Positions 9,605-18,018 of a stretch of DNA of 64,000 nucleotides are shown piece after piece. Numbering within the stretch: position 1 is the stretch's first letter; the number at the start of each line of letters is the position of its first letter. Source of the stretch: Sphingobium sp. Leaf26 (GTDB lineage Bacteria > Pseudomonadota > Alphaproteobacteria > Sphingomonadales > Sphingomonadaceae); the NCBI RefSeq assembly GCF_001421665.1, contig NZ_LMKV01000001.1:603038-667037 (forward strand). Reading direction: 5' to 3'. Made by a program: the position numbers and the translations under genes. Below the pieces are notes generated by a model that saw nothing but the letters and a program-made list of their open reading frames with translations, made no database searches and was not told the DNA's origin.

Positions 9605-9943
9605 ATGACCTATGTCGTGACCGACAATTGCATCCGCTGCAAATATATGGATTGCGTCGAGGTCTGCCCCGTCGACTGTTTCTACGAGGGCGAGAATATG
9701 CTGGTCATCAATCCGAACGAGTGCATCGACTGCGGCGTGTGCGAACCGGAATGCCCGGCCGAAGCGATCCTGCCCGATACCGAGAACGGCCTGGAAAAAT
9801 GGCTGGAGCTCAACACCAAATTTTCCGCCGAATGGCCGAACATCACGGTGAAGGGCGAGGCCCCTGCCGACGCCGACGCAATGAGCGGCGTGGAGAACAA
9901 GCTAGAGAAGTTCTTCTCCCCCGAACCGGGTGAGGGCAGCTAA
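9605..9943 (+). CDS. fdxA: Seven-iron ferredoxin [3Fe-4S][4Fe-4S]
   Basis: A 112-residue electron-transfer ferredoxin. Cysteines at 9, 12, 17, 21 and 25 ([18 protein letters not shown]) and at 40, 43, 46 and 50 ([12 protein letters not shown]) match the Azotobacter-type FdxA pattern, where the first group builds a 3Fe cluster plus one ligand of the 4Fe cluster. The ATG at 9605 is chosen because the family begins [10 protein letters not shown]; the frame is open a further 63 bases upstream without conserved sequence. The ~45-residue tail after the clusters is normal for the type. A terminator follows about 40 bases after the stop. Confidence 0.95.
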   Translation: MTYVVTDNCIRCKYMDCVEVCPVDCFYEGENMLVINPNECIDCGVCEPECPAEAILPDTENGLEKWLELNTKFSAEWPNITVKGEAPADADAMSGVENKLEKFFSPEPGEGS

Positions 9944-9985
9944 GCCCAGCGCTGCGGCGTCCCATATTGCGCCATAGGAACAGCC

Positions 9986-10021
9986 CCACCCCCAGACATT
10001 GTGTCCGGGGGTGGTAATTTT
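9986..10021 (+). terminator. Rho-independent terminator after fdxA
   Basis: A 13-base-pair stem, CCACCCCCAGACA paired with TGTCCGGGGGTGG (one mismatch, 3-base loop), is followed by TAATTTT. It separates fdxA from carD, so carD must have its own promoter in 10022-10186. Confidence 0.75.
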
Positions 10022-10186
10022 GTTACGAATCTGCTAAATAGGTCCGCGACGGTCGGATGTTCCCTATCATCCGGCTCTGGAGAATACGCTTCATGTCTTG
10101 ACGGTGGCGCCGTGGACCCCTCGGCATTTGTCTCGCGCATCTGCCCCGCGACGGCCCGTCCCCCGGTTGAATTGGAAAGGTATCAA

Positions 10187-10714
10187 ATGGCTGCCAAGGC
10201 GCTGTCCTTTGACGTTGGTGATTATGTCGTTTATCCCAAACATGGCGTGGGCCGTGTCATCGAGCTTCAGAAGGAGCAGATTGCGGGCATGGAACTGGAG
10301 CTGTATGTGCTCCGCTTCGAAAAGGAGCGCATGACGCTCCGCGTGCCGACCAACAAGGCCGAAGGCGTGGGCATGCGCAAGCTGTCCTCCAACAAGACCC
10401 TCGAAGAGTCCATGGAAACGCTCAAGGGCAAGCCCAAGGTGAAGCGCACCATGTGGTCGCGCCGTGCCCAGGAATATGAAGCGAAGATCAATTCGGGCGA
10501 CCTGGTGTCGATCGCCGAAGTGACCCGCGATCTGTTCCGCGCCGACGACCAGCCGGAACAGAGCTATTCCGAGCGCCAGATCTTCGAAGCGGCCTCCAGC
10601 CGCCTCGCTCGCGAACTCGCGGCGATGGAAGAGACGGACGAGCCGACCGCGCTCAAGAAGATCCTGCGTATCCTGAACGAGGCCGCGCCCAAATATGCGA
10701 AGGTCGAGGGCTGA
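10187..10714 (+). CDS. carD: CarD-family transcription regulator
   Basis: CarD binds the RNA polymerase beta subunit and stabilises open promoter complexes. The 175-residue protein starts MAAKALSFDVGDYVVYPKH; the RNA-polymerase-interacting Tudor-like domain covers about residues 8-65 (GVGRVIELQ, LYVLRFEKERMTLRVP). The helical DNA-binding domain follows (TMWSRRAQEYEAKINSGD, then SERQIFEAASSRLARELA). A GGAAAGG ribosome-binding site lies 6 bases before the ATG at 10187; longer upstream readings of the frame have no such site. A strong terminator follows, so it appears monocistronic. Confidence 0.95.
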   Translation: MAAKALSFDVGDYVVYPKHGVGRVIELQKEQIAGMELELYVLRFEKERMTLRVPTNKAEGVGMRKLSSNKTLEESMETLKGKPKVKRTMWSRRAQEYEAKINSGDLVSIAEVTRDLFRADDQPEQSYSERQIFEAASSRLARELAAMEETDEPTALKKILRILNEAAPKYAKVEG

Positions 10715-10740
10715 TAGTCCGACCGTCTGACAGCAAGTCA

Positions 10741-10779
10741 AAAAAGGGGCGTTCCGATGATCGGAGCGCCCCTTTTTTT
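10741..10779. terminator. Strong bidirectional terminator after carD
   Basis: GGGGCGTTCCGAT and ATCGGAGCGCCCC form a 13-pair stem with one G-U pair and almost no loop. An A-run precedes it and TTTTTTT follows, so it can end transcripts from carD and from the convergent small-membrane-protein gene. Confidence 0.92.
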
Positions 10780-10803
10780 ACGCATGATGGTACGAATGCG
10801 CGA

Positions 10804-11046
10804 TTATTTGCCGCTGCCGTCCACGGCATCCTTCGCCGCTGAACTGACGTCGCTCGCAGCCTGGCCAACCTGGGTAGCGGCGCCTTCGACCGCATCATTC
10901 TTGCTGGTCTGGCTGGATACCAGGAAGAAGGCGGCAACGGCGACGACCACTACCAGCAGCAAAATCGCCAACGTCATGCCGCCGCCGCTGCGCTTTTCTA
11001 TGATCGTCGTCGTGGTTGCGGCGGGGCGCTCCTGATAATCGGCCAT
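10804..11046 (-). CDS. Small single-pass membrane protein
   Basis: An 80-residue protein starting MADYQERPAAT. GGAGG lies 8 bases before this ATG at 11046, better than the in-frame ATG five codons upstream. A cytoplasmic N-terminus with a Thr run is followed by one membrane helix, about residues 25-43 (TLAILLLVVVVAVAAFFLV). The C-terminus is Ala/Ser-rich and amphipathic (AATQVGQAASDVSSAAKDAV). I do not recognise a function. It converges on the carD terminator. Confidence 0.75.
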   Translation of the reverse strand: MADYQERPAATTTTIIEKRSGGGMTLAILLLVVVVAVAAFFLVSSQTSKNDAVEGAATQVGQAASDVSSAAKDAVDGSGK

Positions 11047-11110
11047 GCTATGATCCTCCATTCATGTCTGCGCGCACAATGCGTGGAAGGACCAAGCGGT
11101 TCCCGGCGGT

Positions 11111-12013
11111 TCAGCGCCCCAGCAAATGGTCGAGCGCGGTTGCGATCGCCGTCATCCCCGCCAGATTGGGATGATAGGGCGTGAATGGATCTATACCGGG
11201 ACGGGCAACGAAACCATTCGACCAAGGCTGCGCCGCACAGGCATCATGGCTGCGCGACGACGCCGACGCACGCAGCACGTCCGCATCGTTCCGCTTCGCC
11301 ACGGTGGCGGTCAGTTGCGCCAGACGATCGGCTGTCGCCTGTGCGGTCGCAATCGCGTCCGTCGATAGCGGCACTTGCGGACAAGGCGCACCTGATGGCA
11401 GCAGCGTGACATAGTCCACGAAGATAAGGCGGGCTTTGGGCGCGCGGCGGCGGACTTCCCCCGCGACCCGATCGAGATCGGTAGCCAGTTTTGCCCACGC
11501 GCCTTCCGTCGGCGCAGCAGGAACCGGACCGGGCGGTTGCTGCGCGGTCATCGCCTTGCACTTTGCAGAGGCCTGTTCGAGGTCGGGGCGGATCGCGGCG
11601 CCTTTGCACGACTCCATGAACAGATAGCCGACGAAGCTGACATCATTGCCGCCGATGGTAATTGTCACCAGCGCGGCATCGGTGGTGAGTGCGTCCAGTT
11701 GCGGCGGCAGTTCCTTCCACGGTCCCAGCAAATGCGCCGTGGTGGCGCCACCACAACTGACATCGACCAGATCAAGACCGCGCCGCCGCGCAAGTTGATG
11801 TGCATAATTGTCTCGCGACCGGGTGCACCGGATGGTGGGAGTATCCGCCGATACCGTGACTCCCGGCCCCGCCGCAAAGGAACTCCCGAGCGCGACATAG
11901 TGCGCGGCCGGCGCCAGCGGTGCGGCGGAGCGATGCGGCGCATTGGTGCAGCCCGCCAGCGCCAGAACAGGCAGAAGCCCTGCCATCATGATCGAACGAT
12001 ATCTGCTGTTCAC
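11111..12013 (-). CDS. SGNH/GDSL-type esterase lipoprotein
   Basis: A 300-residue predicted secreted lipase or esterase. The start is taken as GTG at 12013 because GGGAGG lies six bases upstream. The signal peptide ends in a lipobox (LALAGC). Catalytic blocks: ALGSSFAAG (nucleophile Ser, oxyanion), SCGGATT, ITIGGNDVSF (Asn), and near the end YHPNLAGM with the catalytic His. The cysteines in IRCTRS, VSCGG, ESCKG and KCKAM resemble the disulfide-rich actinobacterial SEST-like esterases. The natural substrate is unknown. Flanking genes give no hint. Confidence 0.83.
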   Translation of the reverse strand: MNSRYRSIMMAGLLPVLALAGCTNAPHRSAAPLAPAAHYVALGSSFAAGPGVTVSADTPTIRCTRSRDNYAHQLARRRGLDLVDVSCGGATTAHLLGPWKELPPQLDALTTDAALVTITIGGNDVSFVGYLFMESCKGAAIRPDLEQASAKCKAMTAQQPPGPVPAAPTEGAWAKLATDLDRVAGEVRRRAPKARLIFVDYVTLLPSGAPCPQVPLSTDAIATAQATADRLAQLTATVAKRNDADVLRASASSRSHDACAAQPWSNGFVARPGIDPFTPYHPNLAGMTAIATALDHLLGR

Positions 12014-12058
12014 ACGCAACCTCCCGCGCCCGCCGGCGCCGCTACCTAAACCAGCGCA

Positions 12059-12556
12059 TCACAGCGGTACGAAGGCGCCCTTGGCGCGGTCCTTGACGAC
12101 CTTGTCGGCACGGAAGACGGAACCACTCATGGTGATATAGACACCCGGTTCCGCCACTTGCGCCGTGGCGAAGGCCATGCCGAGGTTGAAGCTGGCATCG
12201 CTCTCGCCAAAGCGCGCGGGGGCCAGCGCGCCGACCAGCACGATGGTCTTGCCCTCGATCCCGGCCAGTTCCTTTGCGGTGTCCGTCATCGTGTCGGTGC
12301 CATGGGTGATGACGATATGCTTTTCGCGGGCGGCGACGACGCGCGCGACGATCAGCGCACGGTCCGTCTCGTCCAGTTCCAGACTATCCTTGCGCGTCAC
12401 TTCCTCAATGCGGAAAGGGCGTTTGACCCGCGCAACATCCAGCAGCTTGGCCATAACCGTCTCGCCGACCTGATAGTCGGACAGCGCATCGAAATATATC
12501 TTGTCGATGGTCCCGCCAGTGGTGAGCAGCAGGATCGGGGTTTCGGGCGACAACAT
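12059..12556 (-). CDS. One-domain asparaginase-like protein
   Basis: Only 165 residues long, about half the usual type I/II L-asparaginase. It has the N-terminal-domain signatures LLTTGGTIDKI near the start and THGTDTMTDTA in the middle, which carry the catalytic threonines and the Asp-Lys triad region. The C-terminal domain, which supplies part of the active site in the full-length dimeric enzyme, is absent. The stop is clean and no frame continues, so this is a short family rather than a recent truncation. Whether it hydrolyses asparagine is uncertain. Confidence 0.8.
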   Translation of the reverse strand: MLSPETPILLLTTGGTIDKIYFDALSDYQVGETVMAKLLDVARVKRPFRIEEVTRKDSLELDETDRALIVARVVAAREKHIVITHGTDTMTDTAKELAGIEGKTIVLVGALAPARFGESDASFNLGMAFATAQVAEPGVYITMSGSVFRADKVVKDRAKGAFVPL

Positions 12557-12617
12557 GAGCGACTCCAGGGTGATTTTGCCGCCCCTTACCGCAAAAGCAT
12601 GCGCCCCGAAACTGCCC

Positions 12618-13430
12618 TTAGTCCCCGCGCGCCATTGCTTCGCCGCGATCGCGGGCAGCGGCCAGCGTGTCGGTCAACAAGGCTAGCAACCGGTCGTCCG
12701 CATCCAGCACATTGAGGCCCTGACGTGTCATGCCACCGGGGCTGGCGACCTGGTCGGCGAGGGTCGCCGGACTGACAGAGGCGCGAGCCGCCATGTTCGC
12801 CGATCCCTGCACCGTCGCCAGCGCCATGCGCGCGGCCTGATCGGCGGGAATGCCGATCGCCTCGCCCGCGCGGGCCAGCGCGTCGGCGAAACGGAACAGG
12901 AAGGCGGGACCACAGCCCGACAGCGCCGTCACCCGATTGAACAAGGCTTCGTCCGCGATCCATTCGACCAGACCCAGCGGCTGGATCAGCGCACCGATAG
13001 CCTCGCGGGCGGCGGCATCGGTGTCGGCATCGCTGAACAGCGCCGTGACCCCCTCGCCCAGTCCAACGGGCAGGTTGGGCATGGCGCGCACGATATCGCG
13101 CGTGGCCGGAAAGCGGCTGCGCAGTTCCGCCAGCGTCGTGCCGGCCAGGATCGACACGATCCGCGTGTCGGCCGTACAAAGCGGCGCCAGCGCGGCGGCG
13201 ACATCGCCAATCTGATAGGGCTTCATGCCCAGCAGCACGGTCGTACCGGCAGGCAGCGCGGCCGGATAGTCCGTCACCACAGAGACACCATCGCCCACCG
13301 GCTTGCCACTGGGGCGCATCACGGTGACGCGGGTTCTCTCCAGCCCTTGGCTCAGCCAGCGGGACAGCATCTGCCCCGCCATATTGCCGCAACCGATGAG
13401 GAACAGATGATCGGGCCAGATCGCAGTCAT
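12618..13430 (-). CDS. proC: Pyrroline-5-carboxylate reductase
   Basis: Last step of proline synthesis, reducing P5C with NAD(P)H. The 270-residue protein starts MTAIWPDHLFLIGCGNMAGQ, where GCGNMA is the dinucleotide-binding loop. ILAGTTLAELRS and VRAMPNLPVGLGEGV follow, then the C-terminal P5CR signature region with LSGCGPAF and QVASPGGMTRQGL. The frame is open upstream into ybjN, but the family N-terminus fixes the start at 13430. ybjN ends 5 bases upstream, so the two are co-transcribed. Confidence 0.93.
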   Translation of the reverse strand: MTAIWPDHLFLIGCGNMAGQMLSRWLSQGLERTRVTVMRPSGKPVGDGVSVVTDYPAALPAGTTVLLGMKPYQIGDVAAALAPLCTADTRIVSILAGTTLAELRSRFPATRDIVRAMPNLPVGLGEGVTALFSDADTDAAAREAIGALIQPLGLVEWIADEALFNRVTALSGCGPAFLFRFADALARAGEAIGIPADQAARMALATVQGSANMAARASVSPATLADQVASPGGMTRQGLNVLDADDRLLALLTDTLAAARDRGEAMARGD

Positions 13431-13435
13431 GAAGA

Positions 13436-13942
13436 TCAGGCCTCGCCGCGGGTTTCGATCAGGCTGGCGGAAATCGCTTCGGTCGGCGTCTTCCCGCCCC
13501 ACAGCACGAACTGGAACACCGGATAGAATCGCTCGCATTCGTCGATCGCGGTTTCCACGAGCAACTGCGCCTGATCCAGCGTCAACGTGCCGCCCGCACC
13601 CAGCAATGCGCCATGACGGAACAGGATGATGCCGCTGGACGACCACAGCTCGAAATGTCCCAGCCAGAGCTGCTCATTGATGAGGCCCAGCGTCTCATAG
13701 ACGGTGCCGCGCTTCTCTTCGGTCACGCGGATGTCGGGCAGCGCCAGCAGTTGCAGCACCTGATCCTCATCGCGCCAGATGCCGCGCAGCTCATACTGCG
13801 CCCACGACCCCTGGGTGTTCGCGACGATCTCATCCTCGCCGACCTGTTCGTAGCTCCAGCCATGCGCCTCGAAATAGGCGGCCAGCATGTCGATCGGCGC
13901 GGCTTCCCCACCGCCATGTTCGAATTCGTCACTATCCATCAT
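13436..13942 (-). CDS. YbjN-domain protein
   Basis: A 168-residue soluble protein of the YbjN family, a type III-secretion-chaperone-like fold whose role is poorly defined. The N-terminus is acidic (MMDSDEFEHGGGEAAPIDML). Typical segments are YFEAHGWSYEQVGEDEI, LRGIWRDEDQVLQLLALPD and INEQLWLGHFELWSSSGII. Starts at 13942 or the adjacent ATG at 13939 are equally possible. It lies directly upstream of proC on the same strand. Confidence 0.85.
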   Translation of the reverse strand: MMDSDEFEHGGGEAAPIDMLAAYFEAHGWSYEQVGEDEIVANTQGSWAQYELRGIWRDEDQVLQLLALPDIRVTEEKRGTVYETLGLINEQLWLGHFELWSSSGIILFRHGALLGAGGTLTLDQAQLLVETAIDECERFYPVFQFVLWGGKTPTEAISASLIETRGEA

Positions 13943-13985
13943 CGGCGCGCCTTATCACCGCATGCGGCGAAAGGACAGACAGGAG

Positions 13986-14297
13986 TCAGGCGGCATCCCC
14001 AGCCACGTCCTTGCCCTTGGGCTTGGTCGCCTTGACCGACTTCGTGACCGGCTCGGTCGTCTTGCCTTCCAGCGCGTCGAGGCGAGCCTTGAGCAATTCC
14101 ACCTCTTCACGCGCAGCCGCGGCGACGGCCTTGACCGCGTCGAATTCCTCACGCGACACGAAATCCATGCCGCCGATCCAGTCCTTCGCCCGCTCGCGCG
14201 CGTTGGATTCAAATTCGCGCGTCACGCCCGCCACGGTGCCGGCGGCGCCATTCACCAGCTTGGCCAGATCGTCGAAGAAGCGGTTTTCGCTCTGCAT
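13986..14297 (-). CDS. ubiK: UbiK-family ubiquinone biosynthesis accessory factor
   Basis: A 103-residue protein of the BMFP/YqiC family, which aids the ubiquinone biosynthesis complex. MQSENRFFDDLAKLVNGAAG is an amphipathic N-terminus, the middle holds VSREEFDAVKAVAAAA, and a short coiled coil EEVELLKARLDALEGK leads to a Lys/Thr-rich tail. The ATG at 14297 matches the family start; the frame is open upstream without similarity. ybjN follows after about 40 bases on the same strand. Confidence 0.85.
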   Translation of the reverse strand: MQSENRFFDDLAKLVNGAAGTVAGVTREFESNARERAKDWIGGMDFVSREEFDAVKAVAAAAREEVELLKARLDALEGKTTEPVTKSVKATKPKGKDVAGDAA

Positions 14298-14340
14298 TGC
14301 TCTAATCCTCTGTGCGGCGCGCAGGGAGGCGCGCTGTAAA

Positions 14341-14889
14341 TCATATCTGGGTTCTGAGCGCCGGGGCGACAAGGGTCGCGGCGCCGGGGTTCAGGCGGCC
14401 GATCTCATAGTTGAGGAAGGAGGCGAAGGCCAGCCATGCCAGATAGGGGAGCAATAGCGCGCCGGCAAATCGGCGGATACGCCAGAAAAGCGCGGTCGTT
14501 ACGGCCACCAATACGAACAGGATCAGGATCAGCGCCAGCGCGCTGCCGACCTGATGCGCGCGAAAGAAAAGTGGCGACCAGGCGAGGTTGAGCAACAATT
14601 GTACCAAAAACAGGGCGATCGCCCCGCCCCGCCCCTGCGCCCCGCGCGCATGCAGCACGATCGCGAAGGCCAGCGCCATCATGACATAAAGAATGGTCCA
14701 GGCGACGCCGAAGGCCCAGCCCGGCGGCATCAGGGCGGGCTTTTCCAGCGCGTCGAACCAGCGATTGCCATAGCCGCTATTGGCGAGCCGTCCGGACATG
14801 AAGCCGAGGAAGACGATGGCCGGCACCGTCACCAGCGCCCAGCGCAGATAGGAAAGACGCAACTGACCGGGCGACGCAATCTGGTTCAT
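14341..14889 (-). CDS. tspO: TspO/MBR-family membrane protein
   Basis: A tryptophan-rich sensory protein homologue of about 182 residues with five membrane helices, binding porphyrin-type ligands in characterised members. Family marks include NRWFDALEKPALMPPGWAF, AWTILYVMMALAF and NLAWSPLFFRAHQVG. The ATG at 14889 is used; a TTG two codons earlier sits closer to a GGAG motif and may be the real start. It is followed on the same strand by ubiK. Confidence 0.9.
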   Translation of the reverse strand: MNQIASPGQLRLSYLRWALVTVPAIVFLGFMSGRLANSGYGNRWFDALEKPALMPPGWAFGVAWTILYVMMALAFAIVLHARGAQGRGGAIALFLVQLLLNLAWSPLFFRAHQVGSALALILILFVLVAVTTALFWRIRRFAGALLLPYLAWLAFASFLNYEIGRLNPGAATLVAPALRTQI

Positions 14890-14913
14890 CGGCAACGCAG
14901 CTCCAAAAAGCCA

Positions 14914-17900
14914 TTATTCGGCGGTTTCCGGCGAATCCTTGAGCGCCGAATCCAGCTTTCGACTGACGGTTTGCGGAGAAACCGTCCGCTTGGCAACGCG
15001 GGAATAGAAGATCGGGATCAGGAACAATGTGATCAGCGTCGCCATGCTGACGCCGAACACCACCACCGTGCCGATCGAATGGCGCGCCGCCGCCCCTGCC
15101 CCGCCGCGAATGACCAGCGGCACCGCGCCGATGACGGTCGCGATGGAGGTCATCAGGATCGGGCGCAGACGGCGCTTTGCCGCTTCGCGAATGGCGTCGG
15201 CAACCTCCATCCCCTCGTCGCGCAACTGGTTGGCGAATTCGACGATCAGGATGCCGTTCTTGGCCGCCAGTCCGACCAGCATGACGATGCCGATCTGGCT
15301 GTAGAGGTTGATCGACCCGCCGGTGATCGCCAGCCCCAGCGCGCCGCCCGCCACCGCCAACGGCACGGTGGCGATGATGACGCCGGGATGGATGAAGCTT
15401 TCAAACTGGGCGGCGAGCAGCAGATAGACGAGCAGGATGGTCAGGCCGAACACCAGCCAGATCGACCCGCCGGTCTCGCGCAGCGACTGGCTTTCCCCGC
15501 GATAGCCGATCGCCAGCACTTCGGGCGACTGGCGCGCCTGATCCTCCAGGAAGCCCAGCGCCTCGCCCAGCGATGTGCCCGGCGCCAGCGCGGCCGTGAG
15601 GGTGATGGCGCGCAGCTTGTTGTAGCGGTTGAGCTGGCGCGGCCCGGCCACTTCGCGGATCGTCACCAGCGCCGACAGCGGGACCAGCGCCCCGGTCCGC
15701 GACCGTACGTTGATCCGTTCAAGGTCCGCGCGCGTCCGGCGGCCTTCATCCTCCGCCTGTACCAGCACGCGATATTCCTCGCCCCGGTCGACATAGGTGC
15801 CGACCCGCCGGGACCCGAGCAGGCTTTGCAGCGCCTGACTGACATCGTTCACCGAAACGCCCAGATCGCCGGCCCGCGCCAGATCGGTTTCGATCCGCAT
15901 CTGCGGCTTGGTTTCCTTGTAATCGCTATCGACGTTGATGAGGCCGGGATAAGCGGCGGCCGCCGCCATGATCCGGTCGCGCGCGGCGACCAGCCCCTCA
16001 TAGGTTGCACCCGCCAGCACGATGTTGACCGGCAGGCCGCGTCCGCGCCCCAACCCCGATCGCGGCGCGGCATTGCCGCGAACCCCCGGCTGGTCGGCGA
16101 TCACCTTGTTGACGATGGTCGCGACCTCCGCCGTGGTGATGGTGCGGTCTTCCCAGGGCCGCAGGAAGGCGATGACGTTGCCATTGTTGAAATCGTCCGT
16201 GGCGCCAAAGCCCCCGGGCGTGCGGATGACGAGGTTTTGAAGCGTGCCGTCCTTGCGCAGGAAGGCCAGATCATCCTCGATCTTCTTCATATAGGCCATC
16301 ATCCGGTTGAAACCGGTGCCTTCCGGCGCGCTGATATTGGCCTCCACCACGCCGGTATCTTCGGCCGGCGCCAGTTCGCTGGGCAGGCGGGTGAAGATGA
16401 CGCCCGCCAAGCCCAGAAACAGCAGCACCGCCAGCAGCGGCAGCAATGGCTTGCGCAGCGCGCTGTCCAGCCAGCGGGCATAGCCCCCCTCCAGCCGCTG
16501 GAAGCGATTGTCGATCCAGCGCGCGAACCGGCCGCGCTCGGCGCTCTTGAGCAGCTTGGAACACATCATCGGCGCCAGGCTCAAGGATATGAAACCGGAG
16601 AAGGCGATGGCGGCGATCATGGCGATGGCGAGTTCGCGGAACAACAGGCCGGTCTGGCCGGCGAGGAACATCACCGGCACGAACACCGCGCACACCACCA
16701 GCGTGGTGGAAATGATGGCGAACCCCACCTGTCGCGTGCCGAGATAGGCGGCGACCAGCGGATCGTCGCCCTGCTCGATGCGGTGATAAACATTTTCCAA
16801 CACGACGATGGCGTCATCGACCACCAGACCGATCGCCAGCACGAAGGCCAGCAGCGTCAGCAGGTTGATCGACAGGCCGAGCAGCCACATCACCGCGCAG
16901 GTGGCGAGCAGGCAGATCGGCACCGTGACCGCCGGGATGATGGTGGCGCGCACCGACCCCAGGAACAGGAAGATGACGAGGATGACGAGCAAGGCCGCTT
17001 CGGCCAGCGTGTCATAGACATTGTCGATCGCGCGCTCGATGAACAGCGATTCGTCGGTGCCGATGGCGACCCGCATCCCCTTGGGCAGGGTCGGCTCCAG
17101 TTCCCTGATCAGCGCCTTGGCCTTTTGCGCGACCTCCAGCGTGTTGGCTCCCGACTGGCGGATGATGCCGATGCCGATCGCCGTGCCCTGATTGGACCGG
17201 AAACTGCTATAGGGATTTTCCGCGCCTTCCTCGATCCGGGCGACGTCGCCCAGCATGACCAGATGCCCGTCCGCGCCACGCCCCACGACCAGCCGGGCGA
17301 ACTCGGCCGGCGTGGCAAAAGGACGCTCGACGCGCAGCGTCTGGTTCTGGTCCTTCGATTCGAAGCGGCCGGCGGGCAGTTCGACATTCTGGGCGCGCAG
17401 GGCGGATTCGACATCGGCCGGCGTCAGGCCGAGCGACGCCAGCTTTTCCGCGTTGAACCAGATGCGGGTCGACGGGCGCGCCTCACCGCCGATGGTAACG
17501 CGCGCCACCCCGTCGATCGCGGCAAAGCGGTCCACCACATTGCGGTCGAGATAGTCGCTGATCTGGATCGGCGACCAGCCCGGTCGGGAAAAGGCCAGGA
17601 ACAGGATGGAGCGGGCATCGGAATCCACCTTGCGGATTTCCGGCGCCAGCGCGTCCTCGGGCAGATCCTCCACCACCGATCCAACACGGTCGCGCACGTC
17701 ATTGGCGGCGCTGTCGATGTCGCGCGAGGGGTCGAATTCGATATTGATGTTTGATGTGCCGTCCTGCGACGTGGATGTGATGGTCTGGATGCCCTGCACG
17801 CCCGCGACCGCATCCTCGATCAACTGGGTGATCCGGCTTTCCACCACCGATGCCGCCGCGCCAGTATAGCTGGTTTCGACCGATACGACCGGTGGATCGG

Positions 17901-18018
17901 TGTCGGGATATTCGCGCACCGACAGGCTCATCCAGCCGACGATGCCGACGATGCAGAGCAATACCGCGACGACCGCGGCGAAGACCGGTCGGCGGACGGA
18001 AAGGTCGGATAACTGCAT
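14914..18018 (-). CDS. RND efflux permease (HAE1/AcrB type)
   Basis: A 1,034-residue inner-membrane proton-driven pump. It begins MQLSDLSVRRPVFAAVVAVL, the usual first helix, and has twelve predicted helices with two large periplasmic loops. The proton-relay pair Asp-Asp is in LAIGLVVDDAIVVLENVYHR of TM4. The C-terminal half holds the conserved PILMTSIATVIGAVPLV segment. Its ATG overlaps the stop of the adaptor gene upstream, so the two are translated together. No outer-membrane channel or repressor gene is adjacent, so it probably uses a channel encoded elsewhere. The substrate is unknown. Confidence 0.93.
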   Translation of the reverse strand: MQLSDLSVRRPVFAAVVAVLLCIVGIVGWMSLSVREYPDTDPPVVSVETSYTGAAASVVESRITQLIEDAVAGVQGIQTITSTSQDGTSNINIEFDPSRDIDSAANDVRDRVGSVVEDLPEDALAPEIRKVDSDARSILFLAFSRPGWSPIQISDYLDRNVVDRFAAIDGVARVTIGGEARPSTRIWFNAEKLASLGLTPADVESALRAQNVELPAGRFESKDQNQTLRVERPFATPAEFARLVVGRGADGHLVMLGDVARIEEGAENPYSSFRSNQGTAIGIGIIRQSGANTLEVAQKAKALIRELEPTLPKGMRVAIGTDESLFIERAIDNVYDTLAEAALLVILVIFLFLGSVRATIIPAVTVPICLLATCAVMWLLGLSINLLTLLAFVLAIGLVVDDAIVVLENVYHRIEQGDDPLVAAYLGTRQVGFAIISTTLVVCAVFVPVMFLAGQTGLLFRELAIAMIAAIAFSGFISLSLAPMMCSKLLKSAERGRFARWIDNRFQRLEGGYARWLDSALRKPLLPLLAVLLFLGLAGVIFTRLPSELAPAEDTGVVEANISAPEGTGFNRMMAYMKKIEDDLAFLRKDGTLQNLVIRTPGGFGATDDFNNGNVIAFLRPWEDRTITTAEVATIVNKVIADQPGVRGNAAPRSGLGRGRGLPVNIVLAGATYEGLVAARDRIMAAAAAYPGLINVDSDYKETKPQMRIETDLARAGDLGVSVNDVSQALQSLLGSRRVGTYVDRGEEYRVLVQAEDEGRRTRADLERINVRSRTGALVPLSALVTIREVAGPRQLNRYNKLRAITLTAALAPGTSLGEALGFLEDQARQSPEVLAIGYRGESQSLRETGGSIWLVFGLTILLVYLLLAAQFESFIHPGVIIATVPLAVAGGALGLAITGGSINLYSQIGIVMLVGLAAKNGILIVEFANQLRDEGMEVADAIREAAKRRLRPILMTSIATVIGAVPLVIRGGAGAAARHSIGTVVVFGVSMATLITLFLIPIFYSRVAKRTVSPQTVSRKLDSALKDSPETAE

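Noticed and set aside
14554..17754. A 1,066-codon open frame on the plus strand
   Set aside because: It is antisense to the RND permease and tspO, with a composition full of Arg, His, Gln and Asp typical of the mirror frame of GC-rich genes; the permease is unmistakable.
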